64,000 nucleotides of DNA from Bacteroidota bacterium (GCA_029237825.1 JAQZBQ010000007.1:124001-188000); one strand, 5' to 3'. Positions 33,284 to 43,137 are shown, numbered from the stretch's first letter. Numbers and translations are program-made. The notes: generated from the sequence alone by a model not told the origin.

Positions 33284-34990
33284 TTGAAAATCAGCCAAAA
33301 ACATACCCTATTAGTTTTGTTGTGTATTCTCATGCAACGCCTATTTTTTGCGCAGGAAACGAATCCTAACGGCTATAATATTTTCTATTATGAAAATGGA
33401 GCAAAATCTTCAGAAGGGAATATGCGAGATGGAAAAGCGGATGGTTATTGGAAAAATTATTATAAAAACGGGAATTTAAAAATTGAAGGAAACAGGAAAA
33501 ACTTTCAACTTGATAGTGTCTGGAAATTTTATTCTGAAAAGGGGAGAATTACAAAAGCGGTAAATTACCTGGAAGGAAAAAAGAACGGGTATACCTTTAA
33601 TTACGATACCAGTCAGCGTGTTTCCAGTAAAGAATATTTTGTAAATGATATCAAACAGGGAAATTCGTTTGTTTTTTACCTGTCAGGAAAAACGAAATCG
33701 ATGATTCCTTATTTGCGTGGTAAACCCGATGGTATAGCCTATGAATATTCTGAGGATTCGGTAATTATTTCCATCATGAAATACCAGGGAGGAATTTTAG
33801 CATCCGTTGAACGATTAAACCGAAAGGATGAGGCTGGGAAAAAACAGGGAGTTTGGAAGGATTTTTATGAAGATGGAAAAGTAAAGGAAGAAAAGAAATA
33901 TAAAGACGATGTTATTGATGGGTATGTTAAGACGTTTGATAAGAAAGGTAACCTGAGCAACACAGAGAAATTTAATAATGGAAAGCAGGTGAAAAATGCC
34001 CCAGAGCTGGCTAAACTTGATGTGTATAAAGATTTTTATGAAGATGGTACCATGAAGTATGAGGGTGGGTATATTAATGGTGTTCCGGTGGGTACGCATT
34101 ACCATTACCGTCAAAAATATATGTGTGATTCCTTACCTGTTGCCAGAGATGATACCAGTGATGTAATGATAAAGAAGTATGTATGTCGAAACCGGGCTGT
34201 TCCTGATTCTGCTATTACGTTTTTAGATGGTGTTAAACTAGAATATGGCGCTGTGGATTCAATGAGAAATAAAGTTGGAATATGGACAGAATACCATAAT
34301 TCCGGTGAATTTAGAGCAAAAGGTTTGTATGGTAATGGCAAAAGAATTGGTGAATGGATATTTTATTACCCTAATAAACAGATTGAACAAAGGGGTAAGT
34401 ATGATAAAAAAGGCCGCGCACAAGGGGAGTGGAAGTGGTTTTATGAAAACGGTGCTTTAATGCGCGAAGAAATTTATGTGGATAACCTGCGGGAAGGACT
34501 AATGACAGAATATACCGAAGATGGAAAAATCATCACCAAGGGTGAATTCATTGAAGATATGCAGGAAGGAATTTGGGTTTACGAAACACCAGAATATAAA
34601 GAGATAGGAAAGTACGTGAATGATAAACCGGATAGTTTATGGAAAAGTTATTATATGCCAAAAGAAAAATTACGTTTTGAAGGACGTTTCTTAAATGGCG
34701 ATGAAGACGGTCAGCATACCTGGTACTATGAAAATGGAAGGCGGATGACTCAGGGTACTTATACGGGTGGTGTAAAACAAAACGATTGGAAATTTTATGA
34801 TGAAGCGGGTTATAATTACCTCACCATATATTACGAAAATGGTATTGAAGTGAAGTTTCAGGGTGTTAAAGTCACACCAACTTATGAAGAGAGTCTTAGA
34901 GATTATTCTTCTATTTATAACAAGAAACCAGATAAAACTATTTTATTAGATAAAGAGAAAAAGAAAGATGAGAAGCAAGGTGAAGAATAA
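33284..34990 (+). CDS. Secreted MORN-repeat protein
   Basis: The frame starts with TTG at 33284, needed to obtain a full signal peptide (MKISQKHTLLVLLCILMQRLFFAQ). The 568-residue product is almost wholly built from MORN/YwqK-type beta hairpins of about 22-24 residues with the pattern YYENG-x-x-x-x-E-G-x(4-6)-G-x-W/Y-x-x-Y, e.g. YYKNGNLKIEGN, FYEDGTMKYEGGYINGVPVG, YYPNKQIEQRGKYD, YYENGRRMTQGTYTGG. About 17-19 repeats, interrupted near residues 270-320 by a Cys-containing insert. Databases often call such proteins antitoxins, which is not supported here. The 3' end overlaps the PAS kinase start by 23 bases, hinting at a shared sensory role. Confidence 0.8.
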   Translation: MKISQKHTLLVLLCILMQRLFFAQETNPNGYNIFYYENGAKSSEGNMRDGKADGYWKNYYKNGNLKIEGNRKNFQLDSVWKFYSEKGRITKAVNYLEGKKNGYTFNYDTSQRVSSKEYFVNDIKQGNSFVFYLSGKTKSMIPYLRGKPDGIAYEYSEDSVIISIMKYQGGILASVERLNRKDEAGKKQGVWKDFYEDGKVKEEKKYKDDVIDGYVKTFDKKGNLSNTEKFNNGKQVKNAPELAKLDVYKDFYEDGTMKYEGGYINGVPVGTHYHYRQKYMCDSLPVARDDTSDVMIKKYVCRNRAVPDSAITFLDGVKLEYGAVDSMRNKVGIWTEYHNSGEFRAKGLYGNGKRIGEWIFYYPNKQIEQRGKYDKKGRAQGEWKWFYENGALMREEIYVDNLREGLMTEYTEDGKIITKGEFIEDMQEGIWVYETPEYKEIGKYVNDKPDSLWKSYYMPKEKLRFEGRFLNGDEDGQHTWYYENGRRMTQGTYTGGVKQNDWKFYDEAGYNYLTIYYENGIEVKFQGVKVTPTYEESLRDYSSIYNKKPDKTILLDKEKKKDEKQGEE

Positions 34991-37900
34991 TAAACCTGTT
35001 TCCAAAGCTGTTAAGCCTTTTAACCATGATTCCGGAAATGATGCTTTACTTGTTTCTGTTCTTGAAAGTTTGCCGGTAGGTGTTATTATTTATACCTTGA
35101 AATCGATACTGTACGCTAATTCATCTGCTTTTACTTACCTCAATTTCAACAAAAGTGTAAAGAAAAATTTATCGTCTTTATCTGTTTTTGACTTTTTGTT
35201 ACCTGAATTTCACGAAAAGGTAAAAGAGAATTATAACTTACTACTTGAGGGAAAAAAACCAAACCGTTTAATTTTTAAATTAAAAAACAGCAAGCAGGAT
35301 ATTTTTAATATCGAGGTTAAATCTGTACCTGTTGTTTTTAAAGGTGAAAAAGCCCTCCAGGCAACATTTATTGAAGTAAGTGATCAAATTAACAAGATTA
35401 ATGAGCTTGATAAAACAAAGCGTATTTTAGATAGTATTGGTAGTAATTTCAAGGATGTTATATATGAATACGCGCTAGTTCCGCAACCACGGATTAGTTA
35501 TATAAGCAATTCGTCTCTTGAGGTTTTAGGAGTGTCGTCTAATGATGTTTATAAAGACTCAAATTCAATTTTAGATAACCTGCATCAAAAGCCCACGAAA
35601 GGCTTTAAAGAAACAAACTTAAATTATTTCTTAAGTCGTGTGCGCCGAACAAAAGCAAGCAAAGCCGTATTTTATTTACTCAAAAACGAAAAGCTTTGTT
35701 TTATTGAAGTAACGGCTACCCCTAAATTCGAGGGACGAAAGTTGGTTAGTATCATTGGTGTAATGAAAGATATTACCCAGGAAATTAACCAGCAATCAGA
35801 ACTGGAACAAAAATGGATTAACTATAAAAACCTGCTGGATTCATCGCCAATAGGTATATTCATCCATGAAGGAATTTGCATTTACAGTAACAAAACCGCG
35901 GCAAAAATTCTGGAAGTAAATGATCCGAAAAAGCTGGTGGGAAAAGATTTGATTGGTTTTTTATTACCAGAGGAACGCGAAAGGGCTAAAATCCGGATGC
36001 AGAAGGCATTGCAAGGCGAAGAACAAAACGATGCGCAGTATCAGGCTAAAACCATAAAAGGAAAAATTATCGATATTGAACTTAAAACCGTTCCTTTTAT
36101 TTATAACGGGAAACCTTGCGTTCAAACCACCATCACGAATCTGTCTTCAGAGAAAGCTTTGTCGCGTGAAAAGCTTAGGGCAGAAATTGCAGAAGAAGCC
36201 AATAAAACGCTGACGAGAGAAATAAAATTTCGTCAAAAAATTCAGCATGAATTAATGACGCAAACCCTTAAATACGAGGCAATTTTCAACAGTACGTCCT
36301 TATTGATCTGGACAATTGACAAATCACTACGGATTACCTCTTTTAACCACAATTATTATAACTACATTAAATCAAATTTCGGGCACAGCCTTTTAATTGG
36401 TCAACATATAACTGAAATTAAAACACGTCCTCAGTCCATTGTTCAACTCGATATCTGGATTAAAAAATATAAAGAGTTTTTTAAGAACAAGAAGGATAAT
36501 AAGGCTGAATTTTTTGAGATAAAAAATTCAAACCGTCAGGGTGAAACCAGTTATAGGGAAATATATTTACACCCTATTCGCAACGCCGAAGGTAAAATTG
36601 TGGAAATTGCGGTGATCGGTCAGGATACTACCGAAAGAAGGCTTTCTGAGCAAAAAGTGTTAGAGCAATCTGCGAAGTTACAAGCTATTTTTGAGAGTGG
36701 TAAGCAATTAATCTGGACTGTGGACAGGAATTATTTTTTCACCTCGTTTAATCAGAATTTTTCTGATGCAATGTTTAGCCTTTATAAAGTTAAGCCAACG
36801 CTGGAAAATAAAGTTTACAGGCCTCAGAAAACGAAGGCCGGGATTGAATACCATTTATGGTGGCTGAAAAAATATGACGAAGTGTTTAAAAGCGGCAACG
36901 GGATTGAATTTACTACTGAGCAACTCGATTCGAACAAGAAAAAAGTTTTCCGTCAAATATTCTTGCATCCCATTATCAGGAACGGAAAAGTTGTGGAAGT
37001 TTCCTGTATATCAAACGACGTAACAGAGTTACGGCATCTACAAAACGAATCAATCAACCAGGCTGCGAAACTTACTTCCATTTTTGAAAGTTCTTCCCAT
37101 TTAATCTGGACGATTGATAAAGATTATAAAGTGACGTCTTTCAATAAGAATTTTGAAAAGTCATTTAAGCTGTATAACAGATCAGTACCGGTATTAAATA
37201 CACAGCTTCATACTTTAATTCCAAAAAGGCAACAAGCAGAGTATAAATCGTATTGGTATTCTATCTATAAGAAAGTGTTTCAGGGTAATTCTTTAAAACT
37301 TGAACGTCAGCAAAAAGAGCCCGATGGAAGCATTAATTACAAAGAAATTTACCTTAACCCGGTAAGGAACGCAAACAAAGAAATTATTGAGATTGCTTGT
37401 TTAGCTCACGATATTACGGAGAATAAACGGTTTGAACAGCGTATTATTGACCAATCAGCAAAACTTAAAGCAATTTTTGAAAGTGGCGATCATCTCATAT
37501 GGACGGTTAATAAAAACCTTGAACTTACCTCCTACAATAAAAATTATTATAGCCTGGTTCGCAATAATTTAATTAAGCGAAAGGCGGAAGGGAAGAAGAC
37601 TATTTCTGTTATTGATACGATACAGGACAAAGAGAAACGAAAATTCTGGGTAAGTAAATACCGGCTGGTTTTGAAAGGAAAACCCCATGTGTTTGTTCAT
37701 AAAAGCGTCATTAATAAAATCAGTGTTTATCGGGAGATATATCTTTACCCTATTTTTTTAAATGGAAATGTTGAAGAAGTTTCTGTGATAGCGCAGAACA
37801 TTACAGAACGAATCGAAAACGAGAATAAGATTTTAGAACAATCCGCAAAATTAAAAGCGATTTTTGAGAGTGGTGACCAGTTAATGTGGACGATCACGAA

Positions 37901-38828
37901 GGACATGAAACTCACTTCGTTTAATCAAAATTATGCGAATTCCATTTATGATTTTTATGGGTATTATCCTGAATTAGGGAAATCCATGAGGAGTAATAAA
38001 ACAACGGAATACCATGATATCTGGGATGAAAAATATGAGCAGGCTTTTAAAGGCAAGCAGGTAGAATTTATTTCTGAAAGGACAAAACGCGATGGCACTA
38101 AGATTATCCGCCAAATTTTACTTTATCCTATTAAGGACGTAAATAATAAAGTAGTTGAAATTTCTGGAATTGGCTTTGATATTACTGAGAACAAAAGGAA
38201 TGAAGAAAAAATTACCCAATCCTTAAAGGAAAAGGATATTTTATTGAAAGAAGTCCATCACCGTGTAAAAAACAATATGCAGGTAATATCAAGCATCCTT
38301 AATCTCCAATCGTCTTACGTGAAGGATAGTTATGCCCTGAACCTCTTAAAAGAATGTCAGAACCGGATTAAATCCATGGCATTTATTCACGAAAGCCTTT
38401 ACCAGACAAAGAACTTCGAATCGGTTAATTTCTCTGAGTACGTAACTACCCTTTCAAAAAACCTGGTTCACACGTATTCCATTCACTCCAAAAAAATTAA
38501 ATTAATTCTCACGCTCGATAATTTGTTCCTGAGCCTTGATGCGTCTATCCCCTGTGGTTTAATCATTAACGAAATTGTTTCAAATTCCTTAAAATATGCA
38601 TTTCCTGATAATAGAGATGGAATAATCTTTGTAACTTTGAGGGTTGTTAAAAATCAGGTAAAAATTGAAGTTGGTGATAACGGTATCGGGATACCCGAAA
38701 GCGTGGATATAAAGAACACTCAAACACTCGGTTTACAGCTTGTAGACACCTTGGTAGAGCAGCTTAACGGAACTTTAATATTAAAGAGAAATAAAGGAAC
38801 TACTTTTTGTATAGATTTTAAAATATAG
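34968..38828 (+). CDS. Cytosolic multi-PAS sensor histidine kinase (HisKA_2 class)
   Basis: A 1286-residue kinase without any signal peptide or membrane span. Three PAS-like domains (about 28-138, 155-272, 285-395) are followed by a helical linker and then five PAS domains of one repeated type at about 436-557, 568-687, 699-817, 830-948 and 960-1076. Each repeat opens with QSAKLxAIFES-G-xxLIWTIDK-x(4)-TSFNxNY and contains (R/K)EIYLHPI followed by a final V-V-E-I strand. The C-terminal transmitter has the HisKA_2 motif LLKEVHHRVKNNMQVISSIL (H1097/H1098) and HATPase boxes NEIVSNSLKYAF, DNGIGIP and LGLQLVDTLVEQL. The LytTR regulator follows after 3 bases. Confidence 0.92.
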   Translation: MRSKVKNNKPVSKAVKPFNHDSGNDALLVSVLESLPVGVIIYTLKSILYANSSAFTYLNFNKSVKKNLSSLSVFDFLLPEFHEKVKENYNLLLEGKKPNRLIFKLKNSKQDIFNIEVKSVPVVFKGEKALQATFIEVSDQINKINELDKTKRILDSIGSNFKDVIYEYALVPQPRISYISNSSLEVLGVSSNDVYKDSNSILDNLHQKPTKGFKETNLNYFLSRVRRTKASKAVFYLLKNEKLCFIEVTATPKFEGRKLVSIIGVMKDITQEINQQSELEQKWINYKNLLDSSPIGIFIHEGICIYSNKTAAKILEVNDPKKLVGKDLIGFLLPEERERAKIRMQKALQGEEQNDAQYQAKTIKGKIIDIELKTVPFIYNGKPCVQTTITNLSSEKALSREKLRAEIAEEANKTLTREIKFRQKIQHELMTQTLKYEAIFNSTSLLIWTIDKSLRITSFNHNYYNYIKSNFGHSLLIGQHITEIKTRPQSIVQLDIWIKKYKEFFKNKKDNKAEFFEIKNSNRQGETSYREIYLHPIRNAEGKIVEIAVIGQDTTERRLSEQKVLEQSAKLQAIFESGKQLIWTVDRNYFFTSFNQNFSDAMFSLYKVKPTLENKVYRPQKTKAGIEYHLWWLKKYDEVFKSGNGIEFTTEQLDSNKKKVFRQIFLHPIIRNGKVVEVSCISNDVTELRHLQNESINQAAKLTSIFESSSHLIWTIDKDYKVTSFNKNFEKSFKLYNRSVPVLNTQLHTLIPKRQQAEYKSYWYSIYKKVFQGNSLKLERQQKEPDGSINYKEIYLNPVRNANKEIIEIACLAHDITENKRFEQRIIDQSAKLKAIFESGDHLIWTVNKNLELTSYNKNYYSLVRNNLIKRKAEGKKTISVIDTIQDKEKRKFWVSKYRLVLKGKPHVFVHKSVINKISVYREIYLYPIFLNGNVEEVSVIAQNITERIENENKILEQSAKLKAIFESGDQLMWTITKDMKLTSFNQNYANSIYDFYGYYPELGKSMRSNKTTEYHDIWDEKYEQAFKGKQVEFISERTKRDGTKIIRQILLYPIKDVNNKVVEISGIGFDITENKRNEEKITQSLKEKDILLKEVHHRVKNNMQVISSILNLQSSYVKDSYALNLLKECQNRIKSMAFIHESLYQTKNFESVNFSEYVTTLSKNLVHTYSIHSKKIKLILTLDNLFLSLDASIPCGLIINEIVSNSLKYAFPDNRDGIIFVTLRVVKNQVKIEVGDNGIGIPESVDIKNTQTLGLQLVDTLVEQLNGTLILKRNKGTTFCIDFKI
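36279..38195 (+). repeat. Five tandem PAS-coding modules
   Basis: Codons for residues about 438-1076 of the kinase consist of five head-to-tail copies of a module of about 390 bases. Wording such as GCNATTTTTGANAGTGG (FESG) and ATCTGGAC (IWT) recurs in each. Protein identity between copies is far higher within the conserved strands than in the central ligand loop, which varies in length. Confidence 0.75.
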
Positions 38829-38831
38829 ATT

Positions 38832-39599
38832 ATGGAAAACAATAACAACATTAATGTTTACATTGTAGAAGATGAAAGCATCGTTGCAAAAGACATTCAG
38901 AACAGCCTTAAAAAGTTAGGCTATAATGTTTTGGGTATTAGCAATAATGGCGCTGATGCAATTAAGAACATTGTGGACCTGGAACCTAATATCGTTTTAA
39001 TGGATATCATGATCAAGGGGAACATGACCGGTATTGATGTTGCCGAAACCATAAAGAAGGAGTATAATATTCCCGTAATATTTTTAACGGCTTATGCCGA
39101 TGAAAGCACGCTTTCTAAAGCGAAGATCACTGAGCCTTACGGATATATTTTAAAGCCGTTTAAAGAAATTGATTTGCATTCCACAATCGAAATGGCTTTG
39201 TATAAGCATAAAAAAGATACAGAGGTTCAAAAAGAACGCGATTTTCTTTACTCGTTGGTGGAAAACAAAGACGACGCCGCTAAAGATATTTTATTTGTTA
39301 AATCAAACAGTCGCTTGGTAAAGGTGAATTTGAAGGATATTTACTATGTGGAAGCGTTAAAAGATTACGTCGTATTAAACACACAGTACACGCGTTATAC
39401 TATTCATTCAACCATGAAGGATATAGAGAAAAAGCTGGACAATGGTGATTTTATCCGCGTACACCGATCTTTTATTGCGCGTATAGATAAAATACAAACT
39501 ATTGAAAATCAGACAGTTGTGTTGGAAGAAAATAAGAAAGTCATTCCTATTGGCGGATCCTACCGCGATGAATTATTAGCTAAATTAAACATGATTTAA
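38832..39599 (+). CDS. LytTR-family response regulator
   Basis: A 255-residue regulator: receiver domain at about 8-125 with EDE (13-15), phospho-acceptor D58 (IVLMDIMIKGNMTGID), T/Y switch and the Lys of YGYILKPF; then a LytTR DNA-binding domain at about 152-252 (ILFVKSNSRLVKVNLKDIYYVEALKDYV, DFIRVHRSFIARIDKI, VIPIGGSYRDELL). It starts 3 bases after the multi-PAS kinase stops and is its obvious partner. LytTR regulators often control surface polysaccharides or secreted proteins, but targets are not visible. Confidence 0.95.
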   Translation: MENNNNINVYIVEDESIVAKDIQNSLKKLGYNVLGISNNGADAIKNIVDLEPNIVLMDIMIKGNMTGIDVAETIKKEYNIPVIFLTAYADESTLSKAKITEPYGYILKPFKEIDLHSTIEMALYKHKKDTEVQKERDFLYSLVENKDDAAKDILFVKSNSRLVKVNLKDIYYVEALKDYVVLNTQYTRYTIHSTMKDIEKKLDNGDFIRVHRSFIARIDKIQTIENQTVVLEENKKVIPIGGSYRDELLAKLNMI

Positions 39600-39661
39600 A
39601 TGTATAAAGGATAGATATTTTATTTTAAATCTTTTCTAGCTTTTTCTACAAGTTCCTTAAG

Positions 39662-41557
39662 TTGAATTCACAATATGATGTTATAGTAGTTGGTGCTGGG
39701 CACGCAGGCTGTGAAGCTGCTGCAGCCGCTGCAAATATGGGTTCGAAAGTATTGTTGCTCACCATGAACATGCAAACCATCGCCCAAATGAGTTGTAATC
39801 CGGCTATGGGTGGAATTGCGAAAGGTCAAATAGTTAGGGAAATCGATGCCCTCGGTGGTTATAGTGGTATAGTTTCAGATAAATCTGCTATTCAGTTCCG
39901 GATGTTAAATCGCTCAAAGGGCCCAGCGATGTGGAGTCCAAGAACTCAAAATGACAGAATGTTGTTTGCAACTACATGGCGAGAAATGCTGGAGCAAACT
40001 CCGAATGTGGATTTCTGGCAGGATATGTGCCGCGAATTAATTGTTTCCAAAGACGGTAAAAGAGTTGAAGGTGTTATTAGCGGAATGGGCTTGGAATTTA
40101 AAGCCAAAGCTGTAGTACTAACTAATGGTACATTTTTAAACGGATTGATTCATTTAGGAGAAAAGCAAATTGGCGGAGGCCGCAGTGGTGAATCTGCTTC
40201 TTATGGAATTACGGAACAATTAGTAAAATTGGGATTTGAAAATGGCCGCATGAAGACCGGAACACCGCCACGAATTGATGGCCGCACTTTGGATTACTCT
40301 AAAATGGAGGAGCAGGAAGGCGATACGGCTATTGATAAATTTTCTTACCTGGACAACACTTCTCCTTTCGTTTCCAGTAACGGATCTCCTGTCAAAAAAC
40401 AGGTTCCTTGTCATATTACGTATACCAACCAGGATGTGCATGACATATTAAGAACTGGCTTTGAAAAGTCTCCGATGTATTCCGGAAGAATTCAGGGGTT
40501 GGGCCCTAGATATTGCCCGAGCATTGAAGATAAGATCACCCGCTTTTTTGAACGGGACCGTCATCAACTATTTGTTGAGCCGGAAGGTTGGGATACAGTA
40601 GAAATTTATGTCAACGGATTTTCCACTTCTTTGCCAGTAGATGTACAGCAAAAAGCTTTAAAGTTAATTCCTGGATTTGAGAACGCAAAAATGTTTCGTC
40701 CGGGTTACGCGATTGAGTACGATTTTTTCCCACCAACCCAATTGCAGTTAACATTAGAAACCAAATTGGTAGAGGGTTTATATTTTGCGGGACAAATTAA
40801 CGGAACTACCGGGTATGAAGAAGCGGCTTGCCAGGGACAAATGGCCGGCATTAATGCCCACTTAAAAATTAATGAAAAAGATCCTTTCATCTTGAAAAGG
40901 CACGAGGCTTATATCGGTGTTTTAATTGATGATCTTGTAACAAAAGGAACAGATGAGCCTTATCGCATGTTCACCTCCCGTTCAGAATACCGCTTACTTT
41001 TAAGACAGGATAATGCTGATGTTCGTTTAACACCTCTCTCCTACTCGATTGGTTTGGCGAATAAGGAAAGAATGGACCGGGTCTCGGATAAGGTAAAAAA
41101 TTATGAGAATCTGATAAGATACTTTAAAAATACAAGTGCTGACCCTGATGAAATAAATCCTTACATGGAAAGCATAAACTCTGCTCCATTGACTCAAAAG
41201 ATGCGTTATTTTAATGTTTTGTCCCGTCCGGATGTTAATATTGCTGACTTGTCAAGGCATGCGGGTAATTTGAAAGACATTACTTCTTCCCTGGATGCTG
41301 ATACAATTATGCAAGCTGAGATATTGATGAAGTACGAAGGATACATTGAACGCGAAAGAGAAAATGCTGAGAAAGTTGCGAAGCTGGATAATTATAAGAT
41401 TAAACCTGATTTTGATTTCAATGCCGTAAATAGTTTGTCTTTGGAAGCCAGGGATAAATTGACAAAGTTACGTCCGGCAACCATCGGACAGGCCAGTAGA
41501 ATTTCAGGAATTAACCCAGCCGACATTTCAGTTTTATTAGTGCACTTGGGAAGATAA
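39662..41557 (+). CDS. mnmG: tRNA U34 carboxymethylaminomethyl synthase, FAD subunit
   Basis: A 631-residue FAD enzyme (GidA) that with MnmE makes cmnm5U34 in tRNAs. It begins at TTG 39662; no in-frame ATG lies upstream before non-coding sequence, and [19 protein letters not shown] directly follows. Motifs: [10 protein letters not shown] dinucleotide site, [65 protein letters not shown], and the C-terminal MnmE/tRNA-binding helical domain ([18 protein letters not shown]-like [15 protein letters not shown]). In many bacteria gidA lies by the origin next to parAB; here parS-like sites follow directly. Confidence 0.97.
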   Translation: MNSQYDVIVVGAGHAGCEAAAAAANMGSKVLLLTMNMQTIAQMSCNPAMGGIAKGQIVREIDALGGYSGIVSDKSAIQFRMLNRSKGPAMWSPRTQNDRMLFATTWREMLEQTPNVDFWQDMCRELIVSKDGKRVEGVISGMGLEFKAKAVVLTNGTFLNGLIHLGEKQIGGGRSGESASYGITEQLVKLGFENGRMKTGTPPRIDGRTLDYSKMEEQEGDTAIDKFSYLDNTSPFVSSNGSPVKKQVPCHITYTNQDVHDILRTGFEKSPMYSGRIQGLGPRYCPSIEDKITRFFERDRHQLFVEPEGWDTVEIYVNGFSTSLPVDVQQKALKLIPGFENAKMFRPGYAIEYDFFPPTQLQLTLETKLVEGLYFAGQINGTTGYEEAACQGQMAGINAHLKINEKDPFILKRHEAYIGVLIDDLVTKGTDEPYRMFTSRSEYRLLLRQDNADVRLTPLSYSIGLANKERMDRVSDKVKNYENLIRYFKNTSADPDEINPYMESINSAPLTQKMRYFNVLSRPDVNIADLSRHAGNLKDITSSLDADTIMQAEILMKYEGYIERERENAEKVAKLDNYKIKPDFDFNAVNSLSLEARDKLTKLRPATIGQASRISGINPADISVLLVHLGR

Positions 41558-41560
41558 CAG

Positions 41561-41576
41561 TGTTCCACGTGGAACA
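41561..41576. promoter_or_regulatory. parS-like ParB-binding site A
   Basis: TGTTCCACGTGGAACA, a perfect 16-base palindrome between mnmG and the methyltransferase. It equals the known alternative parS form of some gamma-proteobacteria and differs from the Bacillus consensus TGTTTCACGTGAAACA by one symmetric pair. Confidence 0.85.
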
Positions 41577-41592
41577 ATTAACCAGATAAATT

Positions 41593-42477
41593 ATGATAAC
41601 CATCGATAAGTGTTTAGTATGTGGCTCAAATCAGTTTGAGCCTTTTTTAGTTTGTAAGGATTATACTGTTAGCCAGGAGCAATTCAATATTGTTTCCTGC
41701 AAGTCTTGTGGGTTTAAGTTTACCAGCCCTCGCCCTGACAATTCGGTGCTTGGAAATTATTATAAAGCAGAATCATATGTTTCCCATACGGACAGTAAAA
41801 AGGGATTCGTTAACAAGCTTTACCATATGGTGCGAAGTTATACTTTAAAGCAAAAGATTAAATTGATTTCCTCCTATGTTTCACGTGGAACGGTCTTGGA
41901 TTATGGGTGCGGGACTGGCATGTTTTTGTCGGCTTGTAAAAGTGCTGGGTGGGAGGCTTATGGTATGGAGCCTGACGCCGACGCGATGCGAATTGCTTCT
42001 GAAAAAAATTTGAGCCTCTTTTGTGATAAAAACACCATGCAACTTCATTTAGCCGAAAGGGAGTTTGACGCCATTACCTTATGGCACGTTTTAGAACACG
42101 TGACGGACATGCATGACACCCTCGCGTTTTTTAAGCATAAGCTGAAATCTGACGGCGTGTTAGTTATTGCGGTTCCTAATTACAAATCTTTTGATGCTAA
42201 CTATTATAAAGAATGTTGGGCAGCATATGACGTTCCCAGACATCTTTATCATTTTGATTTGAAATCTATAACCGCCCTGTTAGACCATAGTGGTTTTCAA
42301 TTAGTAGAAACCATACCCATGAAGTTTGATAGTGTTTATGTTTCAATGCTAAGCGAGAAATATAAGACAGGAAAGGTTAATCTTGCTCAGGCTTTTAGGA
42401 TCGGAATGCAATCCAACATGAAGGCTAAAGACTCCAGTTCTTATTCAAGCACGATCTATATCTTCCAACACAAATAG
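41593..42477 (+). CDS. Zinc-ribbon class I SAM methyltransferase
   Basis: A 294-residue protein. N-terminal zinc knuckle with two CxxC pairs (KCLVCGSNQ at 7-13 and SCKSCGFKF at about 36-44), then an insertion with FTSPRPDNSVLGNYY, and a SAM domain of the Methyltransf_23 type: motif I VLDYGCGTGMFL (about 101-112), acidic loop YGMEPDADA, ALWHVLEHV-like ITLWHVLEHVTD, GVLVIAVPNYKSFDANYY and the HLYHFDLKSI segment. Such enzymes methylate sugars or small metabolites; the substrate is unknown. It follows mnmG by 35 bases, with parS site A in the gap, site B inside its coding sequence and site C on its stop codon. Confidence 0.9.
   Translation: MITIDKCLVCGSNQFEPFLVCKDYTVSQEQFNIVSCKSCGFKFTSPRPDNSVLGNYYKAESYVSHTDSKKGFVNKLYHMVRSYTLKQKIKLISSYVSRGTVLDYGCGTGMFLSACKSAGWEAYGMEPDADAMRIASEKNLSLFCDKNTMQLHLAEREFDAITLWHVLEHVTDMHDTLAFFKHKLKSDGVLVIAVPNYKSFDANYYKECWAAYDVPRHLYHFDLKSITALLDHSGFQLVETIPMKFDSVYVSMLSEKYKTGKVNLAQAFRIGMQSNMKAKDSSSYSSTIYIFQHK
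41877..41892. promoter_or_regulatory. parS-like site B (inside the methyltransferase gene)
   Basis: TGTTTCACGTGGAACG: left half as in the Bacillus-type parS, right half as in site A, last base off. It encodes V-S-R-G-T, so the site coexists with coding constraint. Confidence 0.65.
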
Positions 42478-42491
42478 TTCCACGTGGAACA
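42476..42491. promoter_or_regulatory. parS-like site C (on the methyltransferase stop codon)
   Basis: AGTTCCACGTGGAACA; the inner 14 bases are the same palindrome as in site A. The methyltransferase TAG stop (42475-42477) overlaps it. Confidence 0.8.
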
Positions 42492-42498
42492 ATTTGCT

Positions 42499-42530
42499 TA
42501 GCCCAATTGTTTTTCAGTTGGGCTTTTTCT
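42499..42530 (+). terminator. Intrinsic terminator after the methyltransferase
   Basis: AGCCCAA (42500-42506) pairs with TTGGGCT (42518-42524), loop TTGTTTTTCAG, followed by TTTTTCTTTT. Ends the mnmG-methyltransferase unit. Confidence 0.85.
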
Positions 42531-43035
42531 TTTGTGGTATTTTGCGGTTGTTTTCAACTCTAACGAATTGTTGTATGTGAAATAATTTTGTTTATCCATT
42601 AAACATCTTGTCTTATATGCCGTAATTATTTTCTGTTTTTAAGCCAGGCGGTATTTAAGTTCATGTGGTTTTCATTAGTTCTAAATGTCATAAACCAAAT
42701 ATTTATGCTCCAGGTTGCTTCTTCTCCATTATTTGTATTCTATGAATTTCTTTAAGTTAAATTGTATTGCAACCCAACGAGGTTTTTATATTGGTAAGAA
42801 TTCGGTAAAGATGAGCCTAAAGTATTACATTAGCCACCGCTTTATATTATAATTGTAACCCGGTAAATGCCAGGAAAGGACTTAATTATTTTTCAACTTA
42901 GGATCAATCGGTTACTCATTTATAATTTGTACTGAAATATCTTTTTTGATGTATATTATGATTTTAGCTTAAGAACTCTGGACGTGTTTTCTTTTCTTAT
43001 TTTTTATTTATACAACTTCACACATGAACTATTTT

Positions 43036-43051
43036 TGTTCCACGTGAAACA
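43036..43051. promoter_or_regulatory. parS-like site D
   Basis: TGTTCCACGTGAAACA: left half as site A, right half as the Bacillus-type consensus; 15 of 16 bases match either form. It lies in non-coding DNA, where a chance match is least constrained. Confidence 0.8.
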
Positions 43052-43073
43052 AGTTTCTATTCATTAAGGCCAA

Positions 43074-43112
43074 AGAAAAAGGCCTCCCAATTTGGAAAGG
43101 CTTTATTTGGTC
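43074..43112 (-). terminator. Leftward terminator-like hairpin downstream of the SDR remnant
   Basis: On the minus strand AAAGCC-TTTCCAAATTGGGA-GGCCTTTTTCTTT forms a stem (one bulged G, inner TCC/GGA pairs) followed by T-rich DNA. It fits the former 3' end of the decayed TetR-SDR unit. Confidence 0.55.
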
Positions 43113-43137
43113 ATGAAAGTGGATTGTGTTATTTAAT

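Noticed and set aside
33284-34990. Toxin-antitoxin system suggested by the common name of MORN/YwqK proteins
   Set aside because: The protein has a signal peptide, no toxin gene adjoins it, and the antitoxin label of the family is not evidence.
42535-43020. Candidate chromosomal origin (oriC)
   Set aside because: AT-rich and flanked by parS sites, but it has only two poor DnaA-box matches and no dnaA or rpmH nearby; calling it would be a guess.
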